Source: Pedobacter sandarakinus (lineage in GTDB: Bacteria; Bacteroidota; Bacteroidia; Sphingobacteriales; Sphingobacteriaceae). From it: 64,000 bases of DNA. The position numbers were made by a program, and so were the translations under genes. Location of the stretch: positions 62,001 to 126,000 of the forward strand of contig NZ_JAPIVG010000005.1 of NCBI RefSeq assembly GCF_026240095.1, in the 5' to 3' direction. This document shows positions 28,993 to 38,685 of this stretch, in pieces; the stretch's first letter is position 1, and the number at the start of each line of letters is the position of its first letter. The notes beneath the pieces are model-generated. The model was not told where the DNA came from and ran no database searches. It saw nothing but the letters and a program-made list of their open reading frames with translations.

Positions 28993-29946
28993 ATGACCCC
29001 AACAGAACAATATTACGCCAGGAAGCTATTCCAACTTGAGATCTACAAACGTAAAGGTCAGGATTTCGAGAATTTTTTCACGAGAATCATGCAACTGTCA
29101 AATAAATCATTTGTGCCGATAACTCCCCAGGGTAGTTATGGTGATAGAAAAAATGATGGCTTCATCAAAAATGAAGGAAAGTATTATCAGGTTTATTCTC
29201 CCGCCGACCCAACCCTCAATGAAAAGAAAACGATTGATAAACTGGTTACCGATTTCGGAGGTTTGTACAAATACTGGAATGGCCAGGTGGCTCCAATTCA
29301 AGAATTTTATTATGTAGTTAACGACAAATATACTGGTTGTTTTCCAAGCCTGTTTCCTGAATTGAAAAAGATTGAAAATGCCCATCCAGGTGTTTCTTGT
29401 GCCCCATTTTTATCGAACCAACTCGAGGATTTGTTCATGGAACTTTCTGATGAAGATAAACAGGACATAATAGGACTTGTTGCAGTTCCAGAGGAGATTA
29501 CTCTTGATGTATCTGTTTTGAATGATGTGATTATGTATCTGGAGAAACTTGATGTAGAATATATAAAGGAAGATTTCCCCCAAAATCCGAATTTTGAAGA
29601 AAAGATTGAGTTCAATAACATTAGCCCTCAAATAGCTACAATTTTCCAATTTGGTTCTTATCAAGATGGAGCATTGAAGGAATATTTTACGATCAACAGT
29701 ACGTTTACTAAGAACGACCTGCGAAATACATTTAACCAGCTATATCTGGAGGGAATACGGGAGATCCCAAATTCGCCAGATAAAAACGACCTTGTTTTTT
29801 TCTATATCTTGAATAAAGCATTTCCATCTAACAAAAAGGTAATAAAGGATGCTATCTTTGTACTCATGTCTTATTTCTTTGGCTACTGCGATATTTTTGA
29901 AGAACCGGTAAAACCGCAACAGCCAACTCAGATTACACTATTTTAA
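28993..29946 (+). CDS. ABC three-component system nuclease-like effector
   Basis: In the 317-residue protein, the N-terminal domain (residues 22-75) has FENFFTRIMQ, then GD51RKND55GFI and KYYQ66VYSP, the degenerate PD-(D/E)XK pattern (QxY in place of ExK) seen in the effector chain of ABC-3C systems. The C-terminal part is of no family I know by name. It is the first gene of a three-gene operon with a middle component and a DUF2326 ATPase, which is the typical order. ABC-3C systems were predicted to be antiviral; the ATPase would sense infection and release the effector. Confidence 0.75.
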   Translation: MTPTEQYYARKLFQLEIYKRKGQDFENFFTRIMQLSNKSFVPITPQGSYGDRKNDGFIKNEGKYYQVYSPADPTLNEKKTIDKLVTDFGGLYKYWNGQVAPIQEFYYVVNDKYTGCFPSLFPELKKIENAHPGVSCAPFLSNQLEDLFMELSDEDKQDIIGLVAVPEEITLDVSVLNDVIMYLEKLDVEYIKEDFPQNPNFEEKIEFNNISPQIATIFQFGSYQDGALKEYFTINSTFTKNDLRNTFNQLYLEGIREIPNSPDKNDLVFFYILNKAFPSNKKVIKDAIFVLMSYFFGYCDIFEEPVKPQQPTQITLF

Positions 29947-29948
29947 GT

Positions 29949-30215
29949 ATGATTTTGCCAAATAAACACATTCGAATAGCAGAATCTTTATTGGGATTAG
30001 GGGGGTATCTTCTCAAATATTTAAAAGATGGGCCACAAACTGTTGACCAATTATGGTTTAAAGTATCCAAACAAAACAACGCGAAAAAAGCATTTGCATA
30101 TCACGGTTTCGATAACGTGGTTCTTTCACTTAATTATTTATACATAATCGGCGCAATAGAAATAAATGCCGAGGGCTTAATATACAATGCGGCTAATCAA
30201 ACTTTCGGCGAATAA
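29949..30215 (+). CDS. ABC three-component system middle component
   Basis: The 88-residue protein starts 2 nt after the effector gene. The pattern NKHIRIAESLLGLGGYLLKYL, then a short winged-helix-like region (TVDQLWFKVS) and LSLNYLYIIGAIE, fits the small middle-component family (type 6 by my recollection). The fold is probably a winged helix that links effector and ATPase. Its end overlaps the ATPase start by 29 nt. The subtype number is uncertain. Confidence 0.75.
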   Translation: MILPNKHIRIAESLLGLGGYLLKYLKDGPQTVDQLWFKVSKQNNAKKAFAYHGFDNVVLSLNYLYIIGAIEINAEGLIYNAANQTFGE

Positions 30216-31929
30216 GCCAGATTTCAAAACCGTTAAATTCAATAAAACGGGAATCTCTATCATTTTAGGGAAGCGGCATAATGACGACTATACCCAAAAC
30301 AAAAAGGGAACGTATAATAGTGTTGGAAAATCGCTCATCATCAATTTAATACACTTTTGCCTCGGGTCGCAGAAAAATCCAGAATTTGAGTCTAAACTTG
30401 ATACATGGGAGTTTTTTCTTGATTTCGAAATTGGCCAGGAGACCTTCAAAGTAGCAAGAAATTGCGTCAACCAAGGAGTGGTATCCTTAAATGAAAAAGA
30501 GATGACCTTGAAAGAATATACCGATTTTCTTGGTACGAAGGTTTTCGCTATTCCGCCAGAATCAAAGTTTTTAACTTTCAGATCCCTTATACCCCGGTTT
30601 ATTAGACCACAAAAAAGTAGTTATATAACCTACGACAGTTATCTTAAGAATGAACAACCGTCAGGTGAACTTGTTAATAACGCTTTTTTACTCGGTCTGG
30701 ACATCTCTCTTATCTTAAAAAAACAGGGATTAAAAGATGACCTCGACCGGGTTGAGGAAATGAAAAAATCAGTGGAAAGTGATCCGGTTATAAAATCTTT
30801 CTTCTCATCAGACGAAGATGACTATGAAATTGATGTAGTTGATCTGAAACAAAAAATTGGGAAACTTGAAAAAAGCATCTCTGAATTCAAGGTGGCTGAA
30901 GATTATTATCAAGTAGTGAAAGAAGCTGACCAACTGAAATTTGAGCTTAAAAGTTATGAGAACAGGGCATCCAGCTACAAAACTGCGATTGGAAACATTG
31001 AAAAGAGTTTGCAATATACCCCGGATATACCTAGAAAGAAGATAATAGATTTATATCGGGAAGCGGAGATACAGCTGCCAGATTATGTCAAAAAACAATT
31101 AGCTGATGTTGAAGAATTTAATGGGAAGCTCTTGGACAATAGGTCACAACGGTTAATTCGGGAAAAGAACGACTTTGAAAAAAAACTTAGGGATGTTGAG
31201 GCCATAATAAAAAACTTGGGTAGGCAAAAAGATTCTAAACTGGAATATTTGAATACAAGAGGTGCGTTAGATGAATTTACCAAGCTTAACGAACAGCTAA
31301 AAGATCTAAAAATCCGATATGATAGCATTGAGAAATTCAGGCTTCTCAAACAGGAATATAAAAACAAAACAGAGGAGTTAAAACGGGAGTTTAGTCTTCA
31401 AAATACCGCAACTCTAGATTATCTCACCAGGAAGCGGGAATTAATCGAAAAGAACATCATTCTATTCAAAGAACTTACTGACGAATTTTATGAGCACAAA
31501 CGTGCGGGGATAGACATCAAAAGCAATGAGGGGATAAACAAAACTCGGTTTGAAATTAAGGCAAAAATTGATGATGATAAAGGTGATGGTGTAAACGACG
31601 TAAAAATATTTTGCTTTGATTGGACAATCCTAAAGGCACAGCACAACCATAATGTTAAGTTGTTGTTTCACGATAGTCGTTTGCTGTCAGAGATCGATTC
31701 ACGTCAACAAGCTACGCTTATGAAGGTGGCTTATGATAACACTGCAGAAAGTGATTTGCAATACGTTATATCAATTAATCAAACTACTTACGACTCTTTA
31801 AAGGCCGAAATGCAAGTGGATGAATTCAATGATATCATAGAAGATAACATTATTCTGGAGCTTACTGACGAATCAGATAAATCTAAATTACTTGGTATTC
31901 AAGTGGATCTTGATTACGATAAGGAGTAG
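30187..31929 (+). CDS. DUF2326 SMC-like ATPase of ABC three-component system
   Basis: The 580-residue ABC/SMC-type ATPase has its P-loop near residues 40-48 (GTYNSVGKS), followed by LIHFCLG. Long coiled coils run from about 190 to 430, and a C-terminal half includes a FHDSRLLSEID segment that supplies the Walker B/D-loop region, as in DUF2326 proteins. It probably forms a dimer that senses DNA ends or phage intermediates and controls the effector. It completes the ABC-3C operon and is convergent with the TIR gene. Confidence 0.85.
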   Translation: MRLIKLSANKPDFKTVKFNKTGISIILGKRHNDDYTQNKKGTYNSVGKSLIINLIHFCLGSQKNPEFESKLDTWEFFLDFEIGQETFKVARNCVNQGVVSLNEKEMTLKEYTDFLGTKVFAIPPESKFLTFRSLIPRFIRPQKSSYITYDSYLKNEQPSGELVNNAFLLGLDISLILKKQGLKDDLDRVEEMKKSVESDPVIKSFFSSDEDDYEIDVVDLKQKIGKLEKSISEFKVAEDYYQVVKEADQLKFELKSYENRASSYKTAIGNIEKSLQYTPDIPRKKIIDLYREAEIQLPDYVKKQLADVEEFNGKLLDNRSQRLIREKNDFEKKLRDVEAIIKNLGRQKDSKLEYLNTRGALDEFTKLNEQLKDLKIRYDSIEKFRLLKQEYKNKTEELKREFSLQNTATLDYLTRKRELIEKNIILFKELTDEFYEHKRAGIDIKSNEGINKTRFEIKAKIDDDKGDGVNDVKIFCFDWTILKAQHNHNVKLLFHDSRLLSEIDSRQQATLMKVAYDNTAESDLQYVISINQTTYDSLKAEMQVDEFNDIIEDNIILELTDESDKSKLLGIQVDLDYDKE

Positions 31930-31957
31930 AAAAACAGGAGGTAGGTAGTATTGGACA

Positions 31958-32836
31958 TTAATCGATAAACCTAATTTTTCGTGAGTCAGCATCGATTTCT
32001 AAAAAAACAACATCTCCTGATTTAATACCAAATGCTTTTCTTATTATCGATGGTACAATCATACGGGCATTGTTTTGGGAAAATCCACAAAAATGGCCCT
32101 CAATATTTTGTGACGGATCAGTGGGAAAAAATAATTTTTCTCCAAGCTTTATTCCATTGAATAATGGTGCCAATAATGATGGAAGAACAATTGGAACAAC
32201 GGATTCAATGGCAAGGCTGTTCAATGGGGTGCCTTTGTGTTTAGCTTTAAGATCAGCAACCTTTTTTCTTTTGGTTTCATTACTAATATATCCCGTAATC
32301 TCGTAATAACAGTTTACCCTTGATTTTTGATTTATTTCAGAATTGCTAGCGATCTCTTTGACAAGTTCTGTTTTTTCTTTTTCAAGTAAACGTACGTCTT
32401 TGTTCAGTTTAATCGCATTAATTATTTTTGTCAACTCCAAAGTATAGGCATCCCCAATAGAGTGGGCTTTATCATCTCTTAACGTAAACGTGATGTTGGA
32501 GAAATCGGCCCTCAGCATACTATTTAATTGCGTAGGAATATCGGTATTTCGCAAAACTACTGGAATAATTTTTTGTAGAATATTCTTATCAAACGATTTC
32601 ACCGCTTCGTCAATTTCCAACGCTACCCAATCACTTCCTTTGATATTATTTGACAGTACGATAATAAAATGGGTTGATTCCTTTATGCCATTTAATAGAC
32701 TATCCGAAAGCTGATCGCCAATTTTTAATTCATCTTGATCCACCCAAGTTTCGATGTCATTGAAGTTGAGGTCCTCTTTCAATTTTCTTACAAAAGGCTT
32801 ATCCTTGCTGCTATGAGAAATAAATGCTTTAAACAT
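31958..32836 (-). CDS. TIR-domain protein with AbrB-like C-terminus
   Basis: The 292-residue protein has an N-terminal TIR domain (1-140): FKAFISHSSKDK, then the SDW70VALE74 motif, where the Glu is the usual NAD-cleaving residue. A helical linker (about 150-185) follows. The last 45 residues, NNARMIVPSIIRKAFGIKSGDVVFLEID, look like a SpoVT/AbrB swapped-hairpin domain, normally DNA-binding or oligomerising. Bacterial TIR proteins often kill phage-infected cells by depleting NAD. The AbrB call is inference. It faces the ABC-3C operon convergently; no partner gene (ThsA, Argonaute or CBASS cyclase) is adjacent. Confidence 0.75.
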   Translation of the reverse strand: MFKAFISHSSKDKPFVRKLKEDLNFNDIETWVDQDELKIGDQLSDSLLNGIKESTHFIIVLSNNIKGSDWVALEIDEAVKSFDKNILQKIIPVVLRNTDIPTQLNSMLRADFSNITFTLRDDKAHSIGDAYTLELTKIINAIKLNKDVRLLEKEKTELVKEIASNSEINQKSRVNCYYEITGYISNETKRKKVADLKAKHKGTPLNSLAIESVVPIVLPSLLAPLFNGIKLGEKLFFPTDPSQNIEGHFCGFSQNNARMIVPSIIRKAFGIKSGDVVFLEIDADSRKIRFID

Positions 32837-33211
32837 GTTTTGCGTTTTTGCAATATAGCTTTTTTTACAAAAAGGGGAACTGCGAATCCTTTAAATTTCT
32901 ATCAGATTTAGGTAATATGAGATGCACGCAATTTTTGTAAGGTGCTTGATAGTATAGGAAGATAAATCTAACTAGTCTTGAAATTTTAAATCTGATTTTC
33001 AGGAAACGGATGCCTCAAATCCTATCTGTAAAGACCATTAGCACTAATTTCCAATATGACTGTGGGTAATTTAGAGACATTTTTACCGATTTATTATCAT
33101 TAGTGAATTTGAATATTTGGTCATGGTCAAAACTATTCTAATATTTTTTGTCTAATGAGTCCGATATTATCTAGAATATTGTAAATTGATAGCCAATAAA
33201 ATTTATCGCTC
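32837..33211. other. Divergent intergenic region
   Basis: This AT-rich region lies between the TIR gene and the next plus-strand operon, so it should hold promoters for both. No exact Bacteroidota -7 box (TAnnTTTG) is placed well enough to call, and no gene or hairpin stands out. Confidence 0.5.
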
Positions 33212-34147
33212 TTGAAGTCATTATTACAACCCAAAAAATCCAGAAGAATATTTCTTTTGTTGATAGTTTCCTTGTTGGCAATCATTATTCTTCTCAGAAT
33301 TTTTGTTATTGTGAACTTTCATCCTGAAATCATAAAAGGTGTTTCAACAGAAGAGCCGATGTGGCATGCACTAGTTCTAAAATTACTAGACGGCATCTTC
33401 GTGTCATTAATTGTCACCGTTTCTGTCGGTCTTTTCATGTTTTACATCGAGGTTCCAGATAACGACAAAAAATTCGACATTATTGAATCGTTGCGATTAG
33501 AGGAGTTATTTGACGCAGAATTGGCTCAAACGGATACATGGCATTTTAGTGGTGGAATGGGGCGTCATACTAGGGCAAAAACAATTCCTTTAATGGATAA
33601 ATCCGCTCGAAGTTCGAATCGACATAAATCTTTAAAGATTCACTTACTAGATCCGTCGGATGAAAAGATATGTGGTGCTTATTCCAGTTATAGAGGTTCG
33701 CTTTCTTCGGCTAAAAGAGGTAAAGTACAGTGGAGTTTGCAGTTTGTGCGGAGGGAGTTGCTAAGCACCGTGCTGGTTGCGGCTATCTATAAAACTAATA
33801 ACCCTAATTTTGATATTATTTTGAAATTCAAAAGTGTTTTTTCAACACTAAGGATTGATTTGAGTTCCCGAGCGGCGTTAATTACAAAGGAAGATAGAGC
33901 AGAGCCTGCATTAATGTGCCGGTCGGAATCTTTCTTATTTAAGGCCTATCAGGAAGAGGCAGCACAGACGTTTAAGCTTAATTTGCCAATAGATATTCAA
34001 CTTGCAGATAAATATCAAGTGAAAAAAATAACTTTTCAAGACGTACAAAAAATGTTGAACGAACTTAGTTTAGATATGAATCTATCTGAAGATGATTATA
34101 AGGCTATTTGCAAAATAATTAGAGACAACGATAATCCCTATGCATAA
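33212..34147 (+). CDS. Two-TM membrane protein with unknown cytoplasmic domain
   Basis: The 311-residue protein starts at a TTG; no ATG precedes the first TM helix in frame. TM helices lie at about 12-32 and 55-76, so the C-terminal 230 residues face the cytoplasm. That domain holds WHFSGGMGRHTRAKTIPL and IHLLDPSDEKICGAYSSYR, which suggests a compact enzyme or ligand-binding fold that I cannot name. It overlaps the next gene by 8 nt. The two-TM plus sensor layout is common for membrane-acting defence effectors; this role is inference. Confidence 0.6.
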   Translation: MKSLLQPKKSRRIFLLLIVSLLAIIILLRIFVIVNFHPEIIKGVSTEEPMWHALVLKLLDGIFVSLIVTVSVGLFMFYIEVPDNDKKFDIIESLRLEELFDAELAQTDTWHFSGGMGRHTRAKTIPLMDKSARSSNRHKSLKIHLLDPSDEKICGAYSSYRGSLSSAKRGKVQWSLQFVRRELLSTVLVAAIYKTNNPNFDIILKFKSVFSTLRIDLSSRAALITKEDRAEPALMCRSESFLFKAYQEEAAQTFKLNLPIDIQLADKYQVKKITFQDVQKMLNELSLDMNLSEDDYKAICKIIRDNDNPYA

Positions 34148-34787
34148 AACTGATTTCGAAAGACTAAGAGATTTATTTCGCACATCTGACCGATTGAAGA
34201 TGCAAGTAGAAATCCAGCAACTAATAGATGGTCTGCAGAACACTGAAAAAATGGAATATACTTTCTTCTTCCATCCTTTGGGTTTTGTTTATACAGTCCT
34301 CCATTCATTTCAGGACGGCGAAAGTATACGCTTGCATATTTGGAATAAAAAATTTTATGACATAACACCAATGCTTGATATTCACGGCCATTATTATAAG
34401 GTAAAGAGTTATGTGTATTGTGGATGTGTAATGAATCAGTTGTATAGCCTGAATGATATTGGAGGAATTGAGGTAAGTCAATATAAGGGCAGTTACCCAG
34501 CAAATGGAGATCGGACTTTGACGAAAATTAAAGAGGGATTGTTTGTCCTAAAGGAAGATAAGGAGGTTCATTGCGGTGGAGAGCTTTATACAATTGGTCA
34601 TGACCAGATTCACTCTGGCGGAGCATTTGGTGGTCTGCCAGCATGCACAGTAGTCTATACCCAGGATCCTCGCGATAAGCATCCGCAGGTTTTTGGTATA
34701 AATGAGTTAAAAGAACAAATATCTTTCCCGAAGACGCGGGTTCCTGAAGAAGTTTTGAAAAGTATTTTTGAAGATCTTGATAAATAA
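34140..34787 (+). CDS. Hypothetical cupin-like protein
   Basis: The 215-residue protein has a His-spaced pattern (TVLHS, then RLHIW, DIHGHYYKVKSYVYCG, and later TIGHDQIHSG before a TVVY strand), which fits a double-stranded beta-helix (cupin) with a metal site. It is not a member of a cupin family I can name. It overlaps the two-TM gene and precedes the methylase gene by 66 nt. It may control or feed the membrane partner; unproven. Confidence 0.5.
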   Translation: MHKTDFERLRDLFRTSDRLKMQVEIQQLIDGLQNTEKMEYTFFFHPLGFVYTVLHSFQDGESIRLHIWNKKFYDITPMLDIHGHYYKVKSYVYCGCVMNQLYSLNDIGGIEVSQYKGSYPANGDRTLTKIKEGLFVLKEDKEVHCGGELYTIGHDQIHSGGAFGGLPACTVVYTQDPRDKHPQVFGINELKEQISFPKTRVPEEVLKSIFEDLDK

Positions 34788-34853
34788 GTGAATGGCCACT
34801 GTAGGATTAGAAATAGTTTAGAGACCATTTTATGTCTATATTCGTTTCGCTAA

Positions 34854-35696
34854 ATGGATAAATTAATTGAAAATAAACATACTATACCTTTTTTGAGGTG
34901 GACAGGTTCCAAACGATGGTTTACGAAAACCTACCTTACGGATTTTATGCCGGAAGAATTCGGTGACTATCATGAGCCATTTTTAGGGGCGGGTGCAGTA
35001 TACTTTCATCTTGCAAACCAATTTAGTGAGGAAAGACAGTTTTTCCTTTCTGATTCCAACGAAGACTTAATTAATGTATATGTTCAGATTCGCGATAATC
35101 CCGTGGAAGTAATTAGTGAATTGAAGAGGTTCAAAAATACTGAGGAAGATTATTACCATATCCGAAGTCTTAGCTTTGAATCTTTAGTTGAACGGGCAGC
35201 TCGTTTTATTTATTTGAATAGAACCTCTTTCAATGGGATATACCGGGTAAATAGTCGCGGTATATATAATGTACCTTATGGTAAGCGACCGAAAGTAGAT
35301 TTTGTAACGCAAGAACTATTGACAAAAGTTAGTGAAAAACTTCAAAATGCTCATATAAATACGCAGGGCTTTGAAGAAAGCCTATCCAATATAAAATGTG
35401 GAGATCTGGTTTTTTTAGATCCACCATACACTGTTGCGCATGAGAATAACGGATTCATAGAATATAACCAGCAGTTATTTGCATGGGAGGATCAAGAGCG
35501 GCTCAGAGCATTTGTCGAAAAAATAAATGAGTTGGGAGCCTATTTTATTCTAACAAATGCAAGCCACTTTTCTATTGCGAACCTTTATGAGGGGGTTGGT
35601 TCAATAAGAAAATTATCAAGAAATAGCCAAGTAGGCGGCAGAAATAAAACTCGCAGAATGTATAATGAACTGATTATCTCTAACATTAAGATCTGA
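34854..35696 (+). CDS. D12-class DNA adenine methylase (Dam family)
   Basis: The 280-residue N6-adenine methyltransferase has the PFLRWTGSKRW start, the SAM-binding FLGAGAVYFHL motif, FIYLNRTSFNGIYRVN with the family's NRTxFNG box, and catalytic D189-P-P-Y192. The target site is probably GATC or similar, by family only. It is followed 1 nt later by a phosphoesterase gene and then by an ATPase gene, so it looks like the self-marking part of a multi-gene system and not a housekeeping methylase. No restriction nuclease is obvious next to it. Confidence 0.9.
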   Translation: MDKLIENKHTIPFLRWTGSKRWFTKTYLTDFMPEEFGDYHEPFLGAGAVYFHLANQFSEERQFFLSDSNEDLINVYVQIRDNPVEVISELKRFKNTEEDYYHIRSLSFESLVERAARFIYLNRTSFNGIYRVNSRGIYNVPYGKRPKVDFVTQELLTKVSEKLQNAHINTQGFEESLSNIKCGDLVFLDPPYTVAHENNGFIEYNQQLFAWEDQERLRAFVEKINELGAYFILTNASHFSIANLYEGVGSIRKLSRNSQVGGRNKTRRMYNELIISNIKI

Positions 35697-35697
35697 G

Positions 35698-36900
35698 ATG
35701 GCAATAAAAAAACTAAAAATTGCTGTGATAAGTGACCTTCATTGTCATCCTGAGCAAATCGAATTTTCGAAAAACAACACGTGGCTGTTCAGTGATAAGC
35801 TAAGGCTACCGACTACGGAGCATCCAGTGGAAAATCTCCTTGGCATTATTGAAGCAGAAAAAATCGAAGTTGACTTGGTGCTAAGTCCGGGAGACTTTAC
35901 ACATCAATCAGATAAACAAGGCTTTTTTTCGGGATGGTCGTATGTAAATGAATTAGCGCGTGCGTTAAAAGCAAAAGAGGTAATAGCAACAATTGGAAAT
36001 CATGACATAGATTCTAGGCATACTCATTCGAAATACAGTTTTGATATTCCCAAAAAAATAAGCCAAAGTTTTCCGATAGAAAAAGATCGATTAAAAAATT
36101 TTTGGGATACTGGCTTTACTTTCATCGAGGAGTCTGAATTTCAGATCTTGGTTGTGAATAGTACTCATTACCACACCCATAGCGAGAAAGACAACCCCAT
36201 GGAAAATCCGGTGGTAAAGGGAAAGATGGATTTAGCGCAAATCGAACAGATCGAGAACTACCTTAAAGAAAACAACGACCAAAAAAAAATAAAAATTGCC
36301 TTAGTTCATCATCACCCGATACAGCACGCTAGGCAGAAACTTGGCGAACACGATTTTATTGAAAATGGGGAGAATTTTTTGAATGTTTTAGGAGATTTTA
36401 AGTTTGACTTATTGATTCATGGCCATAAACATGACCCATGGCTAAGGTATTCGCCAACTCAAAGCGGATTCTCTTTGCCTATACTTTCATCTGGAAGTTT
36501 TGCCGCCACCAATCAGATTTCCTGGATTAGTAAGTTCAATTATTTCCATTTAATTGAGATTTCAAAAGTAGAAGAAATTCCAGCTACAGGAATTTTGGAA
36601 ACATTCACCTATAAGAATGGTATTGGTTGGAAGAAGGATAAAGAAGATGGTTTTTACCCTTTTTCAGGATTTGGATATTTAGATAATTTGCAATCAATAG
36701 TAGACAAAGTGAAGGAGAAGTTGGCCGAGACAACTAACGGGATGCTGAAATGGGACCTCATAATTGAAAATATCCCAGAGGTTCAGCATCTAACACCGGA
36801 CAAAATGGAAGAGTTGGAAGAAAAATTTTTAATAGAAAATATTTTGCTTACGAGTAAAATTGGAGTAAGACCCCGCCATGTGTATTATGAAAGAGATTGA
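35698..36900 (+). CDS. Calcineurin-like metallophosphoesterase
   Basis: In the 400-residue protein all metal-ligand blocks are present: ISDLHCH, SPGDFTH, IGNHDID, LVHHHP and IHGHKHD. The C-terminal 120 residues lack a known match. Such enzymes cut nucleic acids (SbcD/Mre11), cyclic nucleotides or phosphoproteins. The spacing to the methylase (1 nt) and overlap with the ATPase gene (23 nt) show one operon. In this context it may be the nuclease or a signal-degrading enzyme; this is inference. Confidence 0.9.
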   Translation: MAIKKLKIAVISDLHCHPEQIEFSKNNTWLFSDKLRLPTTEHPVENLLGIIEAEKIEVDLVLSPGDFTHQSDKQGFFSGWSYVNELARALKAKEVIATIGNHDIDSRHTHSKYSFDIPKKISQSFPIEKDRLKNFWDTGFTFIEESEFQILVVNSTHYHTHSEKDNPMENPVVKGKMDLAQIEQIENYLKENNDQKKIKIALVHHHPIQHARQKLGEHDFIENGENFLNVLGDFKFDLLIHGHKHDPWLRYSPTQSGFSLPILSSGSFAATNQISWISKFNYFHLIEISKVEEIPATGILETFTYKNGIGWKKDKEDGFYPFSGFGYLDNLQSIVDKVKEKLAETTNGMLKWDLIIENIPEVQHLTPDKMEELEEKFLIENILLTSKIGVRPRHVYYERD

Positions 36901-38683
36901 TAATTTTTACAATACCTATAATGCTAGGCACCTGAAGCCTTCGGAGGTAGCTGAGAGCTTTATCTTTTCAAGTAGCTTTGAAAAGCTTATACAAAATGAC
37001 CACTCGATTATTTTAGGTGCTAGAGGTTGTGGCAAAACGACATTAATGAAGATGCTTACACTGCCAGCCTTATACAACTGGCAGCATGAGAAGGCAGCTG
37101 AAATAAGGTCTGGCCTTCCTTTTTACGCAATTTACATATCTACTGACATTTATTGGGATGTTAAGAACCAAACATATAGTTCTGAATTAGAGTCATTTGG
37201 AAATTTTTCCGAAAAAATTTCTCTTTTTTCAGTTACCAGTAATGTCTTCACTTCTTTGTGCGAGACATTCAAAAACATCCTAGAGATTGACATACAGTGC
37301 TATGATGAAAATAAAGAGTTGGAATTATGTAAGCATTTGATCAAAGCATGGAAGTTAAATGCGACAGTTCCTAAGTTGGAATACATCAAGGAGGCGTTAA
37401 ATGAGAGGGTCGATTATGTCAACCAGTTAATTCAGAATGTGATTTTCAATTACAAAAAAGGACAGGATATACCTAGTCCCGATTTTTTCAACCTATCATT
37501 CGAAACCTCATTGGAATATATAATCCCAATTTTCGAACGGATTTATTCTTTGCAGAATAAGCGCCAATGGGCGTTATGTTTCGATGAATTGGAATTTGCT
37601 CCAATATGGTTGCAAGAAAAACTTTTTCGGTCGCTTAGGAGTAGGACACAATATATTCTGTATAAACTTAGTTCAAGCCCAATTCTGCCGTTGGATTTGG
37701 AAAAAACATTAAGGCATGAATACAGTGCGACAACGGGCAATGATGTTACTATGATAAAGATGTGGGGATCTTCTGAAGCAGACAATTTCTCAAAGAAAAT
37801 TATTGAATCATACCTATTAAGGAAGCTTAACATAGATGATGCGAAACAGTATTTTGGATCTAACGAAACTTATAATAAGCAAGCGAACAGCTACAGCGAA
37901 GGCAGCAAATTTTATAACGAAATGCTTGAGCTCGTTAACAAGGATGAAGCTTTTAAAACATTTCTTGAGGAGAGAAAAATTGATATCAACAGACCAATAC
38001 CTGTAGACAATCAAAAAGATATTCTGTTTAGAAAAATAAAGCCAGTAGTTGTTTATAGAAATTATTATCTTTCTGATAATAGAAAATTAGATGCGTTAAA
38101 ATTCAAGGTTTCTCGCAGAAGTAGAAAAACAGGTGAACTATATTCAGGGATCGAAGTTTTGACAAAAATATGTGATGGCAATCCACGCTGGCTTATTGCC
38201 ATTATTACATCCATACTTTCGAAATCATTAAATCGTGGCATTTCTGAAAAGTTGCAGTATGATGAAATTATTAGTGCGGCAAAACGATTCCAGAATGTTA
38301 TTGCCAATATTCCAACTGGTGCTTCAATCTCAATTCCATTGACTGAAATTATCGAAAGAATTGGCACATTTTTTAAAATGCAAATATTGGGCCCTGTTTT
38401 CAATCTTGATCCCAAGGGTACATTCACGGTAGATGAAAGCGAGCATGAAATATCTGACGAAATTATAACTTTACTAGAGAAAGGAATTTCACAGGGTGCA
38501 TTAATTTTGGTCGATAGTGATAACCAATCATTTGATTTTGAAATAAGGGGTAAAAGATTGAAGCTTTCCTATCTTTTTGCTCCACTTTATGATTTACCTC
38601 TTAGGAAATATACAGCTATTAAATTGAGTGAATGTTTGAGAGGCTTAGAGATAGAAAGTGCTGGACAAATCTCATTATTTTAA
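36878..38683 (+). CDS. ORC/CDC6-like P-loop ATPase
   Basis: The 601-residue protein has Walker A at residues 47-55 (GARGCGKTT) and a Walker B-like block, WALCFDELEFAP, which fits the AAA/STAND ORC-CDC6 family. A second in-frame ATG at residue 4 is possible. A late DGNPRWLIAIITSIL segment resembles the sensor region, and a winged-helix-like C-terminus follows. Such ATPases act in defence systems as sensors or DNA loaders. It sits between the phosphoesterase and a Rossmann-like protein in a four-gene operon. Confidence 0.8.
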   Translation: MCIMKEIDNFYNTYNARHLKPSEVAESFIFSSSFEKLIQNDHSIILGARGCGKTTLMKMLTLPALYNWQHEKAAEIRSGLPFYAIYISTDIYWDVKNQTYSSELESFGNFSEKISLFSVTSNVFTSLCETFKNILEIDIQCYDENKELELCKHLIKAWKLNATVPKLEYIKEALNERVDYVNQLIQNVIFNYKKGQDIPSPDFFNLSFETSLEYIIPIFERIYSLQNKRQWALCFDELEFAPIWLQEKLFRSLRSRTQYILYKLSSSPILPLDLEKTLRHEYSATTGNDVTMIKMWGSSEADNFSKKIIESYLLRKLNIDDAKQYFGSNETYNKQANSYSEGSKFYNEMLELVNKDEAFKTFLEERKIDINRPIPVDNQKDILFRKIKPVVVYRNYYLSDNRKLDALKFKVSRRSRKTGELYSGIEVLTKICDGNPRWLIAIITSILSKSLNRGISEKLQYDEIISAAKRFQNVIANIPTGASISIPLTEIIERIGTFFKMQILGPVFNLDPKGTFTVDESEHEISDEIITLLEKGISQGALILVDSDNQSFDFEIRGKRLKLSYLFAPLYDLPLRKYTAIKLSECLRGLEIESAGQISLF

Positions 38684-38685
38684 TT

